Below, piece after piece: positions 52,879 to 62,521 of a stretch of 64,000 nt of DNA. Position 1 is the stretch's first letter, and each line of letters begins with the position of its first letter. The position numbers and the translations under genes were made by a program. The notes under the pieces were generated by a model, which saw only the letters and a program-made list of their open reading frames with translations, was not told the DNA's origin and did not search any database. The stretch comes from Paracrocinitomix sp039939375 (lineage in GTDB: Bacteria; Bacteroidota; Bacteroidia; Flavobacteriales_D; Crocinitomicaceae): NCBI GenBank assembly GCA_039939375.1, contig JBDVJO010000011.1, forward strand, positions 62,001 to 126,000, in the 5' to 3' direction.

Positions 52879-53535
52879 TTATTGGATGAGTCCGTTTTTA
52901 AAAGCGTACCTGATTAATCCGGCTACATTATTTATTTCTAGCTTTTTCATCAGATTTGTTCGGTGCGTATCAACGGTGCGGTGACTTATAAATAGGGCTT
53001 CACCCATTTCTTTGTTTGTTTTGCCCAAGGCAACCAACTTCAAAATCTCTATTTCTCGTTCAGTTAAATTGGCAAAAATTGCCATTTCAGATTTACCATC
53101 TTCTATCTCTGAGTTTTTAGTTGCTAGACTTTCATTGACATCCTGCGAAAAATAACTTTCACCTTCCAGTACTTTTTTCATTGCACTAAGCACCTCAAGT
53201 TGACTAGAGTTTTTTAGCAAATAGCCATCAATACCATAGGAAATTAGTTTTTTTATCAGCTCTTTCTCTTTGTGCATTGAGATGATGATGATTTTACAAT
53301 CTGCCCGTTCTTTTTTAATTTCTTGACTGGCTTGAATTCCACTTAAACCGGGCATTTCAATGTCCATTAAAATTATGTCTGGCTGAAGAACACTGGCCAA
53401 TTTAATAGCATCATTACCGTTATTTGCCTCCCCTACAATTTTGTAGGAAGCATCAGTGGCAACAAAACCCTTAAGTCCATCAATAATTAATTGATGGTCA
53501 TCAACAATAAGCACTTTGATTGGGGTAGCAGTCAT
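52879..53535 (-). CDS. NarL/FixJ-type response regulator
   Basis: A 218-residue two-component regulator. The receiver domain has the acidic pair Asp12-Asp13 and phospho-acceptor Asp58 (IILMDIEMPGLSG). The C-terminal LuxR-type helix-turn-helix reads NLTEREIEILKLVALGKTNK and ISHRTVDTHRTNLMKKL. It starts 25 bases after the histidine kinase gene ends, so the two form a pair. The target genes are unknown. Confidence 0.93.
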   Translation of the reverse strand: MTATPIKVLIVDDHQLIIDGLKGFVATDASYKIVGEANNGNDAIKLASVLQPDIILMDIEMPGLSGIQASQEIKKERADCKIIIISMHKEKELIKKLISYGIDGYLLKNSSQLEVLSAMKKVLEGESYFSQDVNESLATKNSEIEDGKSEMAIFANLTEREIEILKLVALGKTNKEMGEALFISHRTVDTHRTNLMKKLEINNVAGLIRYAFKNGLIQ

Positions 53536-53560
53536 TCTGGCTTAAATATAAAAATTCTTC

Positions 53561-55372
53561 TTAATCAATTAACACTCTAATAGTTGCTATTGTTCCTGCA
53601 TTTTCGCTTCCAACGTAATTAACATCTCCGTTAATGGTATTCAAGCGTGATTTAATGTTCATTAAACCGTGCCCGTCAGTTTTTTCTTCTTTCATCCCTT
53701 TCCCATTATCTTCAACTATAAGAATCAATTGATTTTGGTTTTTAAACAATTGCACAGATAAAAAAGTAGCACCTGAGTGCTTAATAACATTGTTTACCAA
53801 CTCTTGACAAACCCGGTACAAGCTCACCTCTATTCTATTGTCAAACCTTCCAGAAATATTCATTTCTTCAAATTCATATTTGATATTGGTTAGGCGCAAT
53901 GATTTATCTAGCATTTCTTTAATCCCAGCAGACAAACCAATTTCCATTAACACCATTGGCATCATTTGATGAGAAATATCCCTGACTTCGTTGGCTGCTT
54001 CATCTAGTATCTCAGTAAGTTGATTTAATTTAGAAGCCTGTTCAGGATTTGTTTCAGACATAGCGTTTGACAATCCGTCCCAGGCCATTTTCAATCCACT
54101 CATTTGTTGGCCCACACTATCGTGCAAATCTTTTGAGATTCGTTGACGTTCTTCTTCAGTTGCATCAAACACAGCTTTTAGTCCTTTTTCTTTTTCGTTT
54201 AAAACAGCTAAATTTTTATCTATTTCAGCTTGTTTCTTTTTTCTTTGGTAAGAATAGAACCCGAAAAGTATAGCAATAACCGAAGCTCCAGCAATTCCAA
54301 TAATCCAGTTATTTCTATTTGCTACTTCTAATTCTGTTTCGGCTCTTTTTTGTTGTTCTTCTGCATATTTTAACTCTACTTTTTGCGTTTCATAACGCAC
54401 CTCCATCTCACTTAAACTTTTAATTTTTTCAATATTCAAAAGGCTGTCTTGCAAAACGTTAGATTCCTGAATATACTCAAGCGCCTCATCAAATTCACCT
54501 TGTTGCTTTTTTGATTCGGCTAGGGTGCTTAAAATAAACTTTTGCAAATCTGGATAGCCCACCTCTTCTGCCATTTCTAAGGCAATGAGCAAGTTTTCAT
54601 CTGCTAATTGGTAGTTTTTCAATGACAAATAAAACTCACCCATGTTGGTGAAATTGATGGCCACACCTTGATAGTCATTCAGACGTTTTCTAATCTCGGT
54701 GGACTTTTCAAGGTAAAAATAAACCGAGTCGTTATCTCCTGTTAAACGAAAGCATTCTGCGAAATTATTATAGATATAGCTTAACCCGATTTGATTGTCA
54801 TTTTTAATGGCGATTACTTCAGCTCTTCTATAAAATTCTTTGGCTTTATCATAATCCCCCATCATTTCAAATACCACCCCTCTATTATTATGAGAAGTCT
54901 CAACACAAGTTTGATCTCCACAGCCATTACACAAATCATAAGACAATGCGAGCACCTCAAGTGATTTTTCAAACTGTTTTTGTTTGCGGTAATAAACGCT
55001 CATTTCATTATAGGTTCTTCCTTTATAACAATCGTTATCTAAAGCTTCAAACTGATCTAATGCTGTTTGATAGTGCGCAATAGCCAATTCGTAATCTCCG
55101 TTTAAATAATGAATTGTTCCCAAACACAGATTTGATCTTCCTATTTGTAACTCAAGGTTATTTGTCTCTGCTTGATTTTTAATTGTATTTACCCATTCTA
55201 TTCCGTCTTCAAAGTCCTTATTGAAAATGGGGTAATAATTATCTAGCATGAAATCTAAAGCGGTGACACCCGGCTTCTGTGAAGCTACATTTAACATGCT
55301 ATCAGCAAACGGCGTGTTAAAACCAAAAGTGGCATTAGCTAGAAAAACGAATATAATTGCGAGTTTATTCAA
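53561..55372 (-). CDS. TPR-containing sensor histidine kinase (HisKA_3 type)
   Basis: I start at the TTG at 55372 because it gives a normal signal peptide (MNKLAIIFVFLANATFG). A TTG 15 bases upstream is also possible. The 603-residue protein has about six TPR repeats in the periplasm (for example YDKAKEFYRRAEVIAIKND and LKNYQLADENLLIALEMAEE), a coiled coil, one membrane helix (IIGIAGASVIAILFGFYSYQ), then HisKA_3 with the phospho-His in KDLHDSVGQQMSGLK and a HATPase domain (EDNGKGM, GHGLMNIKSR). It pairs with the downstream NarL-type regulator. Confidence 0.92.
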   Translation of the reverse strand: MNKLAIIFVFLANATFGFNTPFADSMLNVASQKPGVTALDFMLDNYYPIFNKDFEDGIEWVNTIKNQAETNNLELQIGRSNLCLGTIHYLNGDYELAIAHYQTALDQFEALDNDCYKGRTYNEMSVYYRKQKQFEKSLEVLALSYDLCNGCGDQTCVETSHNNRGVVFEMMGDYDKAKEFYRRAEVIAIKNDNQIGLSYIYNNFAECFRLTGDNDSVYFYLEKSTEIRKRLNDYQGVAINFTNMGEFYLSLKNYQLADENLLIALEMAEEVGYPDLQKFILSTLAESKKQQGEFDEALEYIQESNVLQDSLLNIEKIKSLSEMEVRYETQKVELKYAEEQQKRAETELEVANRNNWIIGIAGASVIAILFGFYSYQRKKKQAEIDKNLAVLNEKEKGLKAVFDATEEERQRISKDLHDSVGQQMSGLKMAWDGLSNAMSETNPEQASKLNQLTEILDEAANEVRDISHQMMPMVLMEIGLSAGIKEMLDKSLRLTNIKYEFEEMNISGRFDNRIEVSLYRVCQELVNNVIKHSGATFLSVQLFKNQNQLILIVEDNGKGMKEEKTDGHGLMNIKSRLNTINGDVNYVGSENAGTIATIRVLID

Positions 55373-56210
55373 ATTGCTGGTTATCAATTAGCCTTACTTT
55401 ACCGCAAAATGCTGCAATACACGCTGTTGAATTTTCCGAAATTTCTTTCACTTCTTGTAAGGTTGTATTATCTACTATAGCTAAATACTCTAAGGACAGA
55501 GTTCCGTTCGAAAAATACGCAATCATTGATTTTTTCACAAATTCGGCGTTTGTTTCTTTTTTAGCCAGCTCTACCCCGTAACTCAATGTTTCATGGATTA
55601 TAAGCGCTTCAGCTCTTTCCTCTTCAGATAAAAGCGCATTTCTCGAAGAGAGTGCTAGACCTTGTTCGCTTCTATAAATTGGAACCGGAAAAATCTCAAT
55701 CTTTAATCCAAGATCGTTTGTCATTTGTCTGATAATGGAGAGTTGTTGAAAGTCTTTTTGACCAAAAAAAGCAATATCTGGTTGTACTAAGTCAAATAAC
55801 CTATGAACTACTTGAACCACACCTTTAAAGTGTCCGGGTCTAAATTCACCTTCCATTACAAGATCAAGACCTTTTAAATCAACTTTTATTTCAGTAATTT
55901 CTTTCTCGTAAACGGCCTCAACTTCAGGATAAAAAAGTAAGTCGGCTTGCTCATTTTCAAGCAACTGCACGTCTGCCTCAAATGTTCGAGGATAGCGCTT
56001 CAAATCATCAGCATTATTAAATTGAGTTGGATTTACAAAAATGCTAACCACCACAATATCAGCATGTTCTTTAGCCTTTTTAACAAGACTTGCATGTCCT
56101 TGATGAAGTGCACCCATAGTTGGAACAAAGCCAACTTTAGCGTTTAATCTATCCTTTTTAAGCAATTCAATTGCTTGTTGAAGGTCATGTTTTGTTTTGA
56201 CAATTTTCAC
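55365..56210 (-). CDS. panC: Pantothenate synthetase
   Basis: PanC joins pantoate and beta-alanine to make pantothenate, the precursor of CoA. The 281-residue enzyme has the nucleotide-binding PTMGALHQGHASLVKKA, SIFVNPTQFN, FFGQKDFQQLSIIRQM and LALSSRN motifs. The end overlaps the histidine kinase start by a few bases. panD was not found in the window. It is divergent from the glycogen-synthase-like gene with 110 bases between. Confidence 0.96.
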   Translation of the reverse strand: MKIVKTKHDLQQAIELLKKDRLNAKVGFVPTMGALHQGHASLVKKAKEHADIVVVSIFVNPTQFNNADDLKRYPRTFEADVQLLENEQADLLFYPEVEAVYEKEITEIKVDLKGLDLVMEGEFRPGHFKGVVQVVHRLFDLVQPDIAFFGQKDFQQLSIIRQMTNDLGLKIEIFPVPIYRSEQGLALSSRNALLSEEERAEALIIHETLSYGVELAKKETNAEFVKKSMIAYFSNGTLSLEYLAIVDNTTLQEVKEISENSTACIAAFCGKVRLIDNQQFE

Positions 56211-56244
56211 CTTAATCCTTTAATTTACGGCTTTCACAAACTCG

Positions 56245-56252
56245 CAAATCTA
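56245..56252 (-). promoter_or_regulatory. Probable -7 promoter element of panC
   Basis: The minus strand reads TAGATTTG, matching TAnnTTTG, 34 bases before the panC ATG. No clear TTG is found at -33. Confidence 0.45.
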
Positions 56253-56262
56253 TTCTTTACCC

Positions 56263-56293
56263 TTGAATATTCGGCATTTTTTTCGTAATTTTG
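56263..56293 (+). promoter_or_regulatory. Promoter of the glycogen-synthase-like gene
   Basis: TTG (56263-56265), 20 bases, then TAATTTTG (56286-56293). This is a full match to the Bacteroidota -33/-7 pattern, 27 bases before the ATG at 56321. Confidence 0.7.
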
Positions 56294-56320
56294 ACGAAAC
56301 TTACACGTTTATCACACTAT

Positions 56321-57142
56321 ATGGAAAAGAAAAGAGTACTATTTATTTCTCAAGAAATCACTCCATTTTTACCACCATCAGAAATAGCTAGCATAGCAAG
56401 AAAATTACCGCAGGGGATTCAAGAAGGGGGAAAAGAAATCAGAGCATTCATGCCGAGATTTGGATGCATTAACGAGCGTAGACACCAGTTACACGAAGTA
56501 ATTAGACTTTCAGGAATGAACCTTATTATCAATGATGTTGATCATCCGTTGATTATCAAAGTTGCTTCAATTCCTCAAGCTAAAATTCAAGTATATTTTA
56601 TTGATAATGAAGACTTTTTCAAGAGAAAAGCGACTTTAAAAGATGCTAACGGAGAACACTTTGAAGATAATGATGAGCGTTCTATGTTCTTTGGAAGAGG
56701 GGTTTTAGAAACAGTTAAAAAATTAGGTTGGAAGCCAGATATTATCCACTGTCATGGTTGGATGACGGCCTTAACGCCTTTATATATCAAGAAATTATAC
56801 AAAGACGATCCTCATTTTGCGGATACAAAAGTTGTTTATTCAGTTTATGATGACGCTTTTAACAAAAATTGGGATTCCAAATTTCACGAAAAACTTAAAT
56901 TTGATGGCTTCAATGAAGAAGATATAGCATCTCTAAAAGATGTTGACTTCGTAGCATTGAACAAAATGGCTATTAATGAGTCTGATGGAGTAATCCAAGG
57001 AAGTGAAGAAATGAACGGTGACTTAGCTACAGAAATTAAATCTGCTGGCGTTCCGTTTTTAGAATACTATCCTGAAGAAACTTGCGTTAAACCTATTGAT
57101 GAGTTTTACGATCAGATTATAGAAGAACTAGTAGAAAACTAA
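56321..57142 (+). CDS. Orphan GT5 N-domain protein (glycogen/starch synthase-like)
   Basis: I use the ATG at 56321 because the earlier in-frame TTG at 56291 lies inside the promoter. The 273-residue protein has only the N-terminal Rossmann domain of glycogen synthase: MEKKRVLFISQEITPFLPPS, EIRAFMPRFGCINERR, KPDIIHCHGWMTALTPLYIK. The ADP-glucose-binding KTGGL motif after the first strand is replaced by PPSEI, and the C-terminal catalytic domain is absent. True synthases have about 470 residues. From memory, this short form next to panC is conserved in Bacteroidota. Glycogen synthesis is doubtful. Confidence 0.75.
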   Translation: MEKKRVLFISQEITPFLPPSEIASIARKLPQGIQEGGKEIRAFMPRFGCINERRHQLHEVIRLSGMNLIINDVDHPLIIKVASIPQAKIQVYFIDNEDFFKRKATLKDANGEHFEDNDERSMFFGRGVLETVKKLGWKPDIIHCHGWMTALTPLYIKKLYKDDPHFADTKVVYSVYDDAFNKNWDSKFHEKLKFDGFNEEDIASLKDVDFVALNKMAINESDGVIQGSEEMNGDLATEIKSAGVPFLEYYPEETCVKPIDEFYDQIIEELVEN

Positions 57143-58525
57143 ATGAATATTAAACAAATTCAAAATATAAGTAAGCGGAGAGTTGTTCAACTTTCCGCTA
57201 CTTTTTTTATAGGCTGTATCTTCAGTTTGAGCAGTTGTAAAAAAGAAGAATCAAATATTGGAGATAGTTTACAAGGAGAAGGACTTGACGTAGTAACGGT
57301 TGATACTTTTACTTTGATTACCTATTCTGAAGAGCTTGATTCAATGGAGAGTGACGAAACGGCTGTTAACCTTTTGGGGCAATACAACGATCCCGTATTT
57401 GGGAATGTAGACTGTGGAATCGTGACACAAGTGCGATTATCATCAGCTAACCCAACCTTTGCTACAAATATTGCTGATGTAATAGTAGATTCAGTTGTTT
57501 TAGGCTTGGCTTATACCGGAATCAATTATTATGGAGCGTTAACCGATCCAATAACGGTTGAAGTCTACCAAATTACAGATGATTTAATTAGAGATGACCA
57601 AGATTATTACACTTTTGATGATCCGGCAATAGACCCAACAAACCTTGTATTGGTTGGTACAGAAACCATCACTCCTGATTATGTAAAAGAACAAGTTGTT
57701 GGAACTGATACACTTTCACCACATTTGAGAATTCATTTAGACCCTTCAACAATAGGGCAAGACTTAGTGGATATAAATGGCAATGGTCAAATGAATACAG
57801 ATGACAATTTTGTTTCAGCATTTAAGGGCCTTTATATTAAAGTTGATGGTTCATCTTTAGCCAATGGTCAAGGCGGCGTTTGGTATTTTGGATTAGAAAG
57901 TTCACTTTCTAAATTGAATTTATACTTTCATGAAGTATCAAATACTGAATCAAAATCTTATGCCTTTAACATTAATAGTTCAGCAGCGAGATATAACAAA
58001 ATCACTTTTGATAGAACAGGAACTAAAGTTGAAGCTTTGTTAGCTGACACTACTTTAGGACAGGACGAATTTTATACACAAGGCTCAGCTATCTGGTCAG
58101 TGTTGCACATTCCTTATATCGAAAACATCAATCTTGATGCGGATGGAAATGAAGATTTAAAAATCATTAATAAAGCGACATTAATTTTGCCTATTCAAGA
58201 TTTCTCAAGTGATAATTTTGATCCATCAACCAGCTTGTTTTTAGCAAAAATTATTGATGCCACTACTTCAGACTTTACATTAGATTACAGTTTGTCTTCA
58301 ACGTTATCTGGAAATACAGTGAGCTATGATGAAAGCAATAAAGAATTTAGATTTTTAATGACGCAAGAAATACAGGGAATATTAAATGGAACTAGAGAAA
58401 ATACTGGATTTAGAATTTATGCTCCAAGTTTCTTCGGATCTACCATTGAAAGAGTTATTTTTAATGGCCCTGAAAGCACGTTAAAAGAAAAAGCTCGACT
58501 TGAAATAACTTATACTGACTACTAA
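57143..58525 (+). CDS. DUF4270-family lipoprotein
   Basis: A 460-residue protein with a signal peptide and lipobox (LSSC, Cys32). The DUF4270 region starts with DTFTLITYSEELDSMESDE and contains LLGQYNDPVFGNV, PHLRIHLDPSTIGQDL and GGVWYFGLESSLSKLNLYFH. DUF4270 is found mainly in Bacteroidota, and its function is unknown. It begins directly after the upstream stop codon and ends 13 bases before glmS, so the three genes form one operon. Confidence 0.9.
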   Translation: MNIKQIQNISKRRVVQLSATFFIGCIFSLSSCKKEESNIGDSLQGEGLDVVTVDTFTLITYSEELDSMESDETAVNLLGQYNDPVFGNVDCGIVTQVRLSSANPTFATNIADVIVDSVVLGLAYTGINYYGALTDPITVEVYQITDDLIRDDQDYYTFDDPAIDPTNLVLVGTETITPDYVKEQVVGTDTLSPHLRIHLDPSTIGQDLVDINGNGQMNTDDNFVSAFKGLYIKVDGSSLANGQGGVWYFGLESSLSKLNLYFHEVSNTESKSYAFNINSSAARYNKITFDRTGTKVEALLADTTLGQDEFYTQGSAIWSVLHIPYIENINLDADGNEDLKIINKATLILPIQDFSSDNFDPSTSLFLAKIIDATTSDFTLDYSLSSTLSGNTVSYDESNKEFRFLMTQEIQGILNGTRENTGFRIYAPSFFGSTIERVIFNGPESTLKEKARLEITYTDY

Positions 58526-58538
58526 ATACGATTAAATT

Positions 58539-60383
58539 ATGTGTGGAATTGTTGGATATATCGGAGATAAAAAAGCGTATCCAGTTTTAATCAAAGGATT
58601 AAGCCGCCTGGAATATAGAGGATATGATAGTGCAGGAATTGCACTTCTTGAAAATAAAGACACTTTAAACATTTATAAAAGACAAGGTAAAGTCCAAGAT
58701 CTTGTTGACTTTATTGGGGACCTATCAACAGAAGGAAACTTAGGTATAGGTCATACGCGTTGGGCAACGCATGGTCTACCAAATGATGTTAACGCACATC
58801 CGCATTTTAGTGGAGATGGAAAAATTGTTCTTGTTCACAATGGAATCATTGAGAATTACGACATCATAAAAAAAGAGTTAGAAAAAAGAGGCCATCAATT
58901 TAAAACTGAAACTGATACAGAAGTGTTGGTTCATTTAATTGAAGAGATAAAGAACAATAGCGGCGTTGCAATTGAAGAAGCGGTAAGAATTGCTTTAAAA
59001 GAGGTTCATGGGGCCTATGCCATAGCCGTTATCACTAAAGACAATCCAGACAAAATAATTTGTGCTCGTAAAAGCTCGCCACTGGTAATTGGAATTGGAG
59101 AAGATGAATATTATGTGGCATCTGATGCTACTCCAATTGTTGAATACACTAAAAACGTAGTTTATTTAGAGGACGAGCAAATTGCGATAATAGACCGTAA
59201 TAACGGATTGAGAATAATTAGCATAGCAAATGTTGAAGCCACTCCTTATGTACAAGAATTAGAGCTTCAATTAGAGGAGTTAGAGAAAGGCGGATATGAT
59301 CACTTCATGCTAAAAGAAATTTATGAACAGCCCAGAGCAATTCATGATAGTTTTAGAGGAAGATTAAATGCCAAAGAAGGTTGGATCTCTTTAGGAGGTA
59401 TTAAGGATTACGAAGATCAAATTGCAAAAGCAGATAGAATTATCATTATTGCTTGTGGAACATCTTGGCATGCAGGATTAGTTGGTGAATATTACTTTGA
59501 AGATTTAGCAAGAATCCCTGTAGAGGTGGAATATGCTTCAGAATTTAGATATAGAAATCCAGTAATTAGAAAAAATGATGTTGTTATCGCTGTCTCACAA
59601 TCAGGAGAAACAGCTGACACAATGGCTGCATTAAAAATGGCCAAAGCTGAAGGCGCAACTCTTTTAGGGATAGTTAATGTTGTTGGATCTTCAATATCAA
59701 GAATTACAGACGCTGGATCATATACTCATGCAGGACCTGAAATAGGTGTAGCATCAACAAAGGCTTTCACCACTCAAGTAACAGTCTTAGCAATGATGGC
59801 TATGGCTATTGGAAAGAAAAGAGGAACCATCACTGATGCAAAGTTCCAAACTTTGTTGAACGAAATGGAAGCTTTACCAGGAAAAATTGAAAAGCTCTTA
59901 GAAAGCAATGATTACATCCAAAGTATTGCGGAGATTTATAAAGACGCAAGTAACGCTCTCTTCTTAGGTCGAGGAAGCTCATTTCCAATCGCATTAGAAG
60001 GCGCATTAAAACTAAAAGAGATTTCATACATCCATGCTGAAGGATATCCTGCTGCAGAGATGAAACACGGACCAATTGCCTTAATAGATGAGGAAATGCC
60101 AGTATTCGTAATTGCGACTAAAGGAGCGAATTATGAAAAGGTAGTTTCTAATATTCAAGAAGTTAAAGCAAGAAAGGGTAAAATCATAGCTGTTGTAACT
60201 AAAGGCGATACCGCAGTTAGAGAAATTGCTGATCATTTTATTGAGATTCCAGATATAGATGATGTTTTAGTTCCGATTTTAGCTACAGTTCCTTTTCAGT
60301 TGATTTCTTATCACATTGCAGTAATGCGAGAGTGTAATGTGGACCAACCTAGAAATCTTGCCAAATCGGTAACGGTAGAATAA
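58539..60383 (+). CDS. glmS: Glutamine-fructose-6-phosphate aminotransferase (isomerising)
   Basis: GlmS makes glucosamine-6-phosphate, the first step towards UDP-GlcNAc for peptidoglycan and LPS. The 614-residue enzyme has the catalytic Cys2 in MCGIVGYIGDKKAYPVLIKG and the glutaminase residues HTRWATHGLPNDVNAHPH. The two SIS domains contain IIACGTSWHAGLVGEYYF, VSQSGETADTMAALK and LGRGSSFPIALEGALKLKE. The C-terminus reads NLAKSVTVE. No glmS ribozyme is expected or seen. Confidence 0.97.
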   Translation: MCGIVGYIGDKKAYPVLIKGLSRLEYRGYDSAGIALLENKDTLNIYKRQGKVQDLVDFIGDLSTEGNLGIGHTRWATHGLPNDVNAHPHFSGDGKIVLVHNGIIENYDIIKKELEKRGHQFKTETDTEVLVHLIEEIKNNSGVAIEEAVRIALKEVHGAYAIAVITKDNPDKIICARKSSPLVIGIGEDEYYVASDATPIVEYTKNVVYLEDEQIAIIDRNNGLRIISIANVEATPYVQELELQLEELEKGGYDHFMLKEIYEQPRAIHDSFRGRLNAKEGWISLGGIKDYEDQIAKADRIIIIACGTSWHAGLVGEYYFEDLARIPVEVEYASEFRYRNPVIRKNDVVIAVSQSGETADTMAALKMAKAEGATLLGIVNVVGSSISRITDAGSYTHAGPEIGVASTKAFTTQVTVLAMMAMAIGKKRGTITDAKFQTLLNEMEALPGKIEKLLESNDYIQSIAEIYKDASNALFLGRGSSFPIALEGALKLKEISYIHAEGYPAAEMKHGPIALIDEEMPVFVIATKGANYEKVVSNIQEVKARKGKIIAVVTKGDTAVREIADHFIEIPDIDDVLVPILATVPFQLISYHIAVMRECNVDQPRNLAKSVTVE

Positions 60384-60441
60384 GATATCTGCCTTAATGT
60401 CATAAAACCTTAGAAGGCTCGGTTCTTGTTCTCAACATTTT

Positions 60442-61194
60442 ATGCAAGGGAAGAAAGTAACCTGGATTTCATTTAGTATAGCATTCTTGCTAGTACTTAT
60501 GATGTGGCTGGTTTTCGCGTTAGACTATTTCATAAAATTGGATTTATATACTTTTGGTTTATATCCGAAAAAACTAAGTGGGTTAATTGGAATATTCACT
60601 TCGCCATTCATTCATAGCACCCAAGATTTTTCTCATATCCTTAATAACTCTGCTCCGGCATTTGTGTTGACCTGGTTACTTTTTTATCATTACCGAACTT
60701 TGGCAACCAAGTCATTTTTATTCATCTATTTTTTCACCGGAATCACCATGTGGTTTTTTGCAAGAGAAAACTACCATATAGGAATGAGTGGCATCATATA
60801 CGGTTTAACTTCTTTTTTAGTTGTAAGTGGGTTCATCAGAAAAAACATGCGAGTTGCAGCCATCTCATTAATGGTGGTGTTTCTTTATGGAAGTATGGTT
60901 TGGGGAATCTTTCCAACAAAAGTTGGCGTTTCATGGGAGGCTCATTTTTTAGGCTTACTTTCAGGGATATTAATCGCTGTGTATTACCGCAAGTCGGGAC
61001 CACAACCTGGGAAAATGCGCTATGAAGTTTTAGAAGAGTTGGGAGTTGAACCTACTGAAGAATATTGGAAGGTTGGCTATAAACCTAAGCCAAAAGAAGA
61101 GGAAAACGAAGGTAGAATTATCATCAATTATACCGTAGTACCTTCTAAACCAAAAGTAATTAATGAAAAAGAAGACGAGCCTGAAACTGAATAA
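60442..61194 (+). CDS. Rhomboid-family intramembrane serine protease
   Basis: A 250-residue protein with six or seven membrane helices. The active-site Ser is in HIGMSGIIYGLTSF. The catalytic His is in the last helix region SWEAHFLGLLSGILIAVYYR. FSHILNNSAPAFVL gives the conserved His-Asn pair. A charged C-terminal tail of about 60 residues is rich in Lys and Glu. Rhomboids cut membrane proteins within the bilayer. The substrate is unknown. The stop codon directly abuts that of the convergent antiporter gene. Confidence 0.9.
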   Translation: MQGKKVTWISFSIAFLLVLMMWLVFALDYFIKLDLYTFGLYPKKLSGLIGIFTSPFIHSTQDFSHILNNSAPAFVLTWLLFYHYRTLATKSFLFIYFFTGITMWFFARENYHIGMSGIIYGLTSFLVVSGFIRKNMRVAAISLMVVFLYGSMVWGIFPTKVGVSWEAHFLGLLSGILIAVYYRKSGPQPGKMRYEVLEELGVEPTEEYWKVGYKPKPKEEENEGRIIINYTVVPSKPKVINEKEDEPETE

Positions 61195-62517
61195 CTAGAA
61201 TTGGTTAAAATCCTGCTTTTCTACGTTGTTTTCCATATCTTCTTCAGAAGCATCATTTATTCCGTCTCCATCTTTATCCACGCGTCTTTTAGGTAATTGA
61301 GAAAGCAACACCTCTGATACTTTTTCACCTCTGAATCTAATTAGAGCAATGGTCATTACCATTGAAGAAATTAGAATTACGAAAAGTAATACCCCAGCGT
61401 CAAATTCTTCTATAACAAAAGTAGGATGAGCTCCTATCACGAAAAACAATAGAATAGTAATTAAGCCTCTAGGAGCGATATAAAGCTGCGGAATAATGTC
61501 CTTTTTAACAATTAGTTTTAGCGTAATGTACCGCACCAAATAAAGCGTTGCAATTATTGCTACACTTACCAAGGCTACGTTAATGTCAATGATTGATTTT
61601 AAGGTAATGAACATTCCGAATAACACGAAAAAGAAGGTTCTAATTACAAAGGCCGACTCCAAGGTAAGAATATGGAAATCGTGCATAATGGGCTTCGTTT
61701 TTTCTTTATTAAAATACTTGCTCAACCTGCCTTTAAAGAAAATTTCAGAGTTATTCAAAACGAGTCCGAAGGCTAGGATTATAAGCAGAGACGAAAGGTG
61801 AACCTTTTTACCCAATGCAAAGACAAACATCAACAATGAAATTACCAAAAACAGCTTTACTTGAGAAGTTAGTCTTTGGAAAATGAATACCATCAAGTAC
61901 GCCAATATAATGGATGCAATAATAGTCACTACTATGTTGATTCCTATACTGGTAACAATTTCAGCTGCACCATTACTATGTTCAGATTCAATCAAGAAGT
62001 AGAACACCATAATCCCTAGAATATCGGAGAAAGTACTTTCATAAACCATGAATTCTTTCTTCACGCCAGTGAGGCCGCCGACAGAAGGAATAATGATGGC
62101 CGAACTCATAATAGACAAAGGCACGGCATAGACTAAACAACTTACAAAATCATCTGCTCCAGGAATCATGAAGTGAATGATTGTTGCAATTGCTCCAGAA
62201 GAAACCACCAAGGCGATTAACGCAACGAGAAACGAATTTAAAATCAGTTTCATTTTATCCTTTTCAAGCTTTAAATCTAAAGCCGCTTCAAGAACAATCA
62301 TCACCAAACCTATGTTTCCGACAATCTCTAAGGTGCTGAGCTTCGCGTATTTTTCTATGTCAAAATGGTCTGATTCAGATGCAAACTCCTTAATGATTAC
62401 CCCCAATGCAATGAGCATCAAAACACTTGGAATGTTTGTTTTTTTTGCAAAAATATTAAAGAAGAATGAGATGATGATTATCCCCGAAATTCCTATGATG
62501 AGTGAGTAAGTATCCAC
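61195..62517 (-). CDS. Cation:proton antiporter with EF-hand-like C-terminal tail
   Basis: A 440-residue transporter with about 12 helices in the Na+/H+ exchanger domain (NhaP/CPA type). YESTFSDILGIMVFYFLIES resembles the ion-binding ESxxxD region. The start codon is GTG, four bases after the histidine kinase stop, so the genes are coupled. The last 27 residues are hydrophilic and contain DKDGDGINDASE (414-425), which fits the 12-residue EF-hand calcium loop. Calcium control of transport is a hypothesis. Confidence 0.85.
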   Translation of the reverse strand: MDTYSLIIGISGIIIISFFFNIFAKKTNIPSVLMLIALGVIIKEFASESDHFDIEKYAKLSTLEIVGNIGLVMIVLEAALDLKLEKDKMKLILNSFLVALIALVVSSGAIATIIHFMIPGADDFVSCLVYAVPLSIMSSAIIIPSVGGLTGVKKEFMVYESTFSDILGIMVFYFLIESEHSNGAAEIVTSIGINIVVTIIASIILAYLMVFIFQRLTSQVKLFLVISLLMFVFALGKKVHLSSLLIILAFGLVLNNSEIFFKGRLSKYFNKEKTKPIMHDFHILTLESAFVIRTFFFVLFGMFITLKSIIDINVALVSVAIIATLYLVRYITLKLIVKKDIIPQLYIAPRGLITILLFFVIGAHPTFVIEEFDAGVLLFVILISSMVMTIALIRFRGEKVSEVLLSQLPKRRVDKDGDGINDASEEDMENNVEKQDFNQF

Positions 62518-62521
62518 TTTG

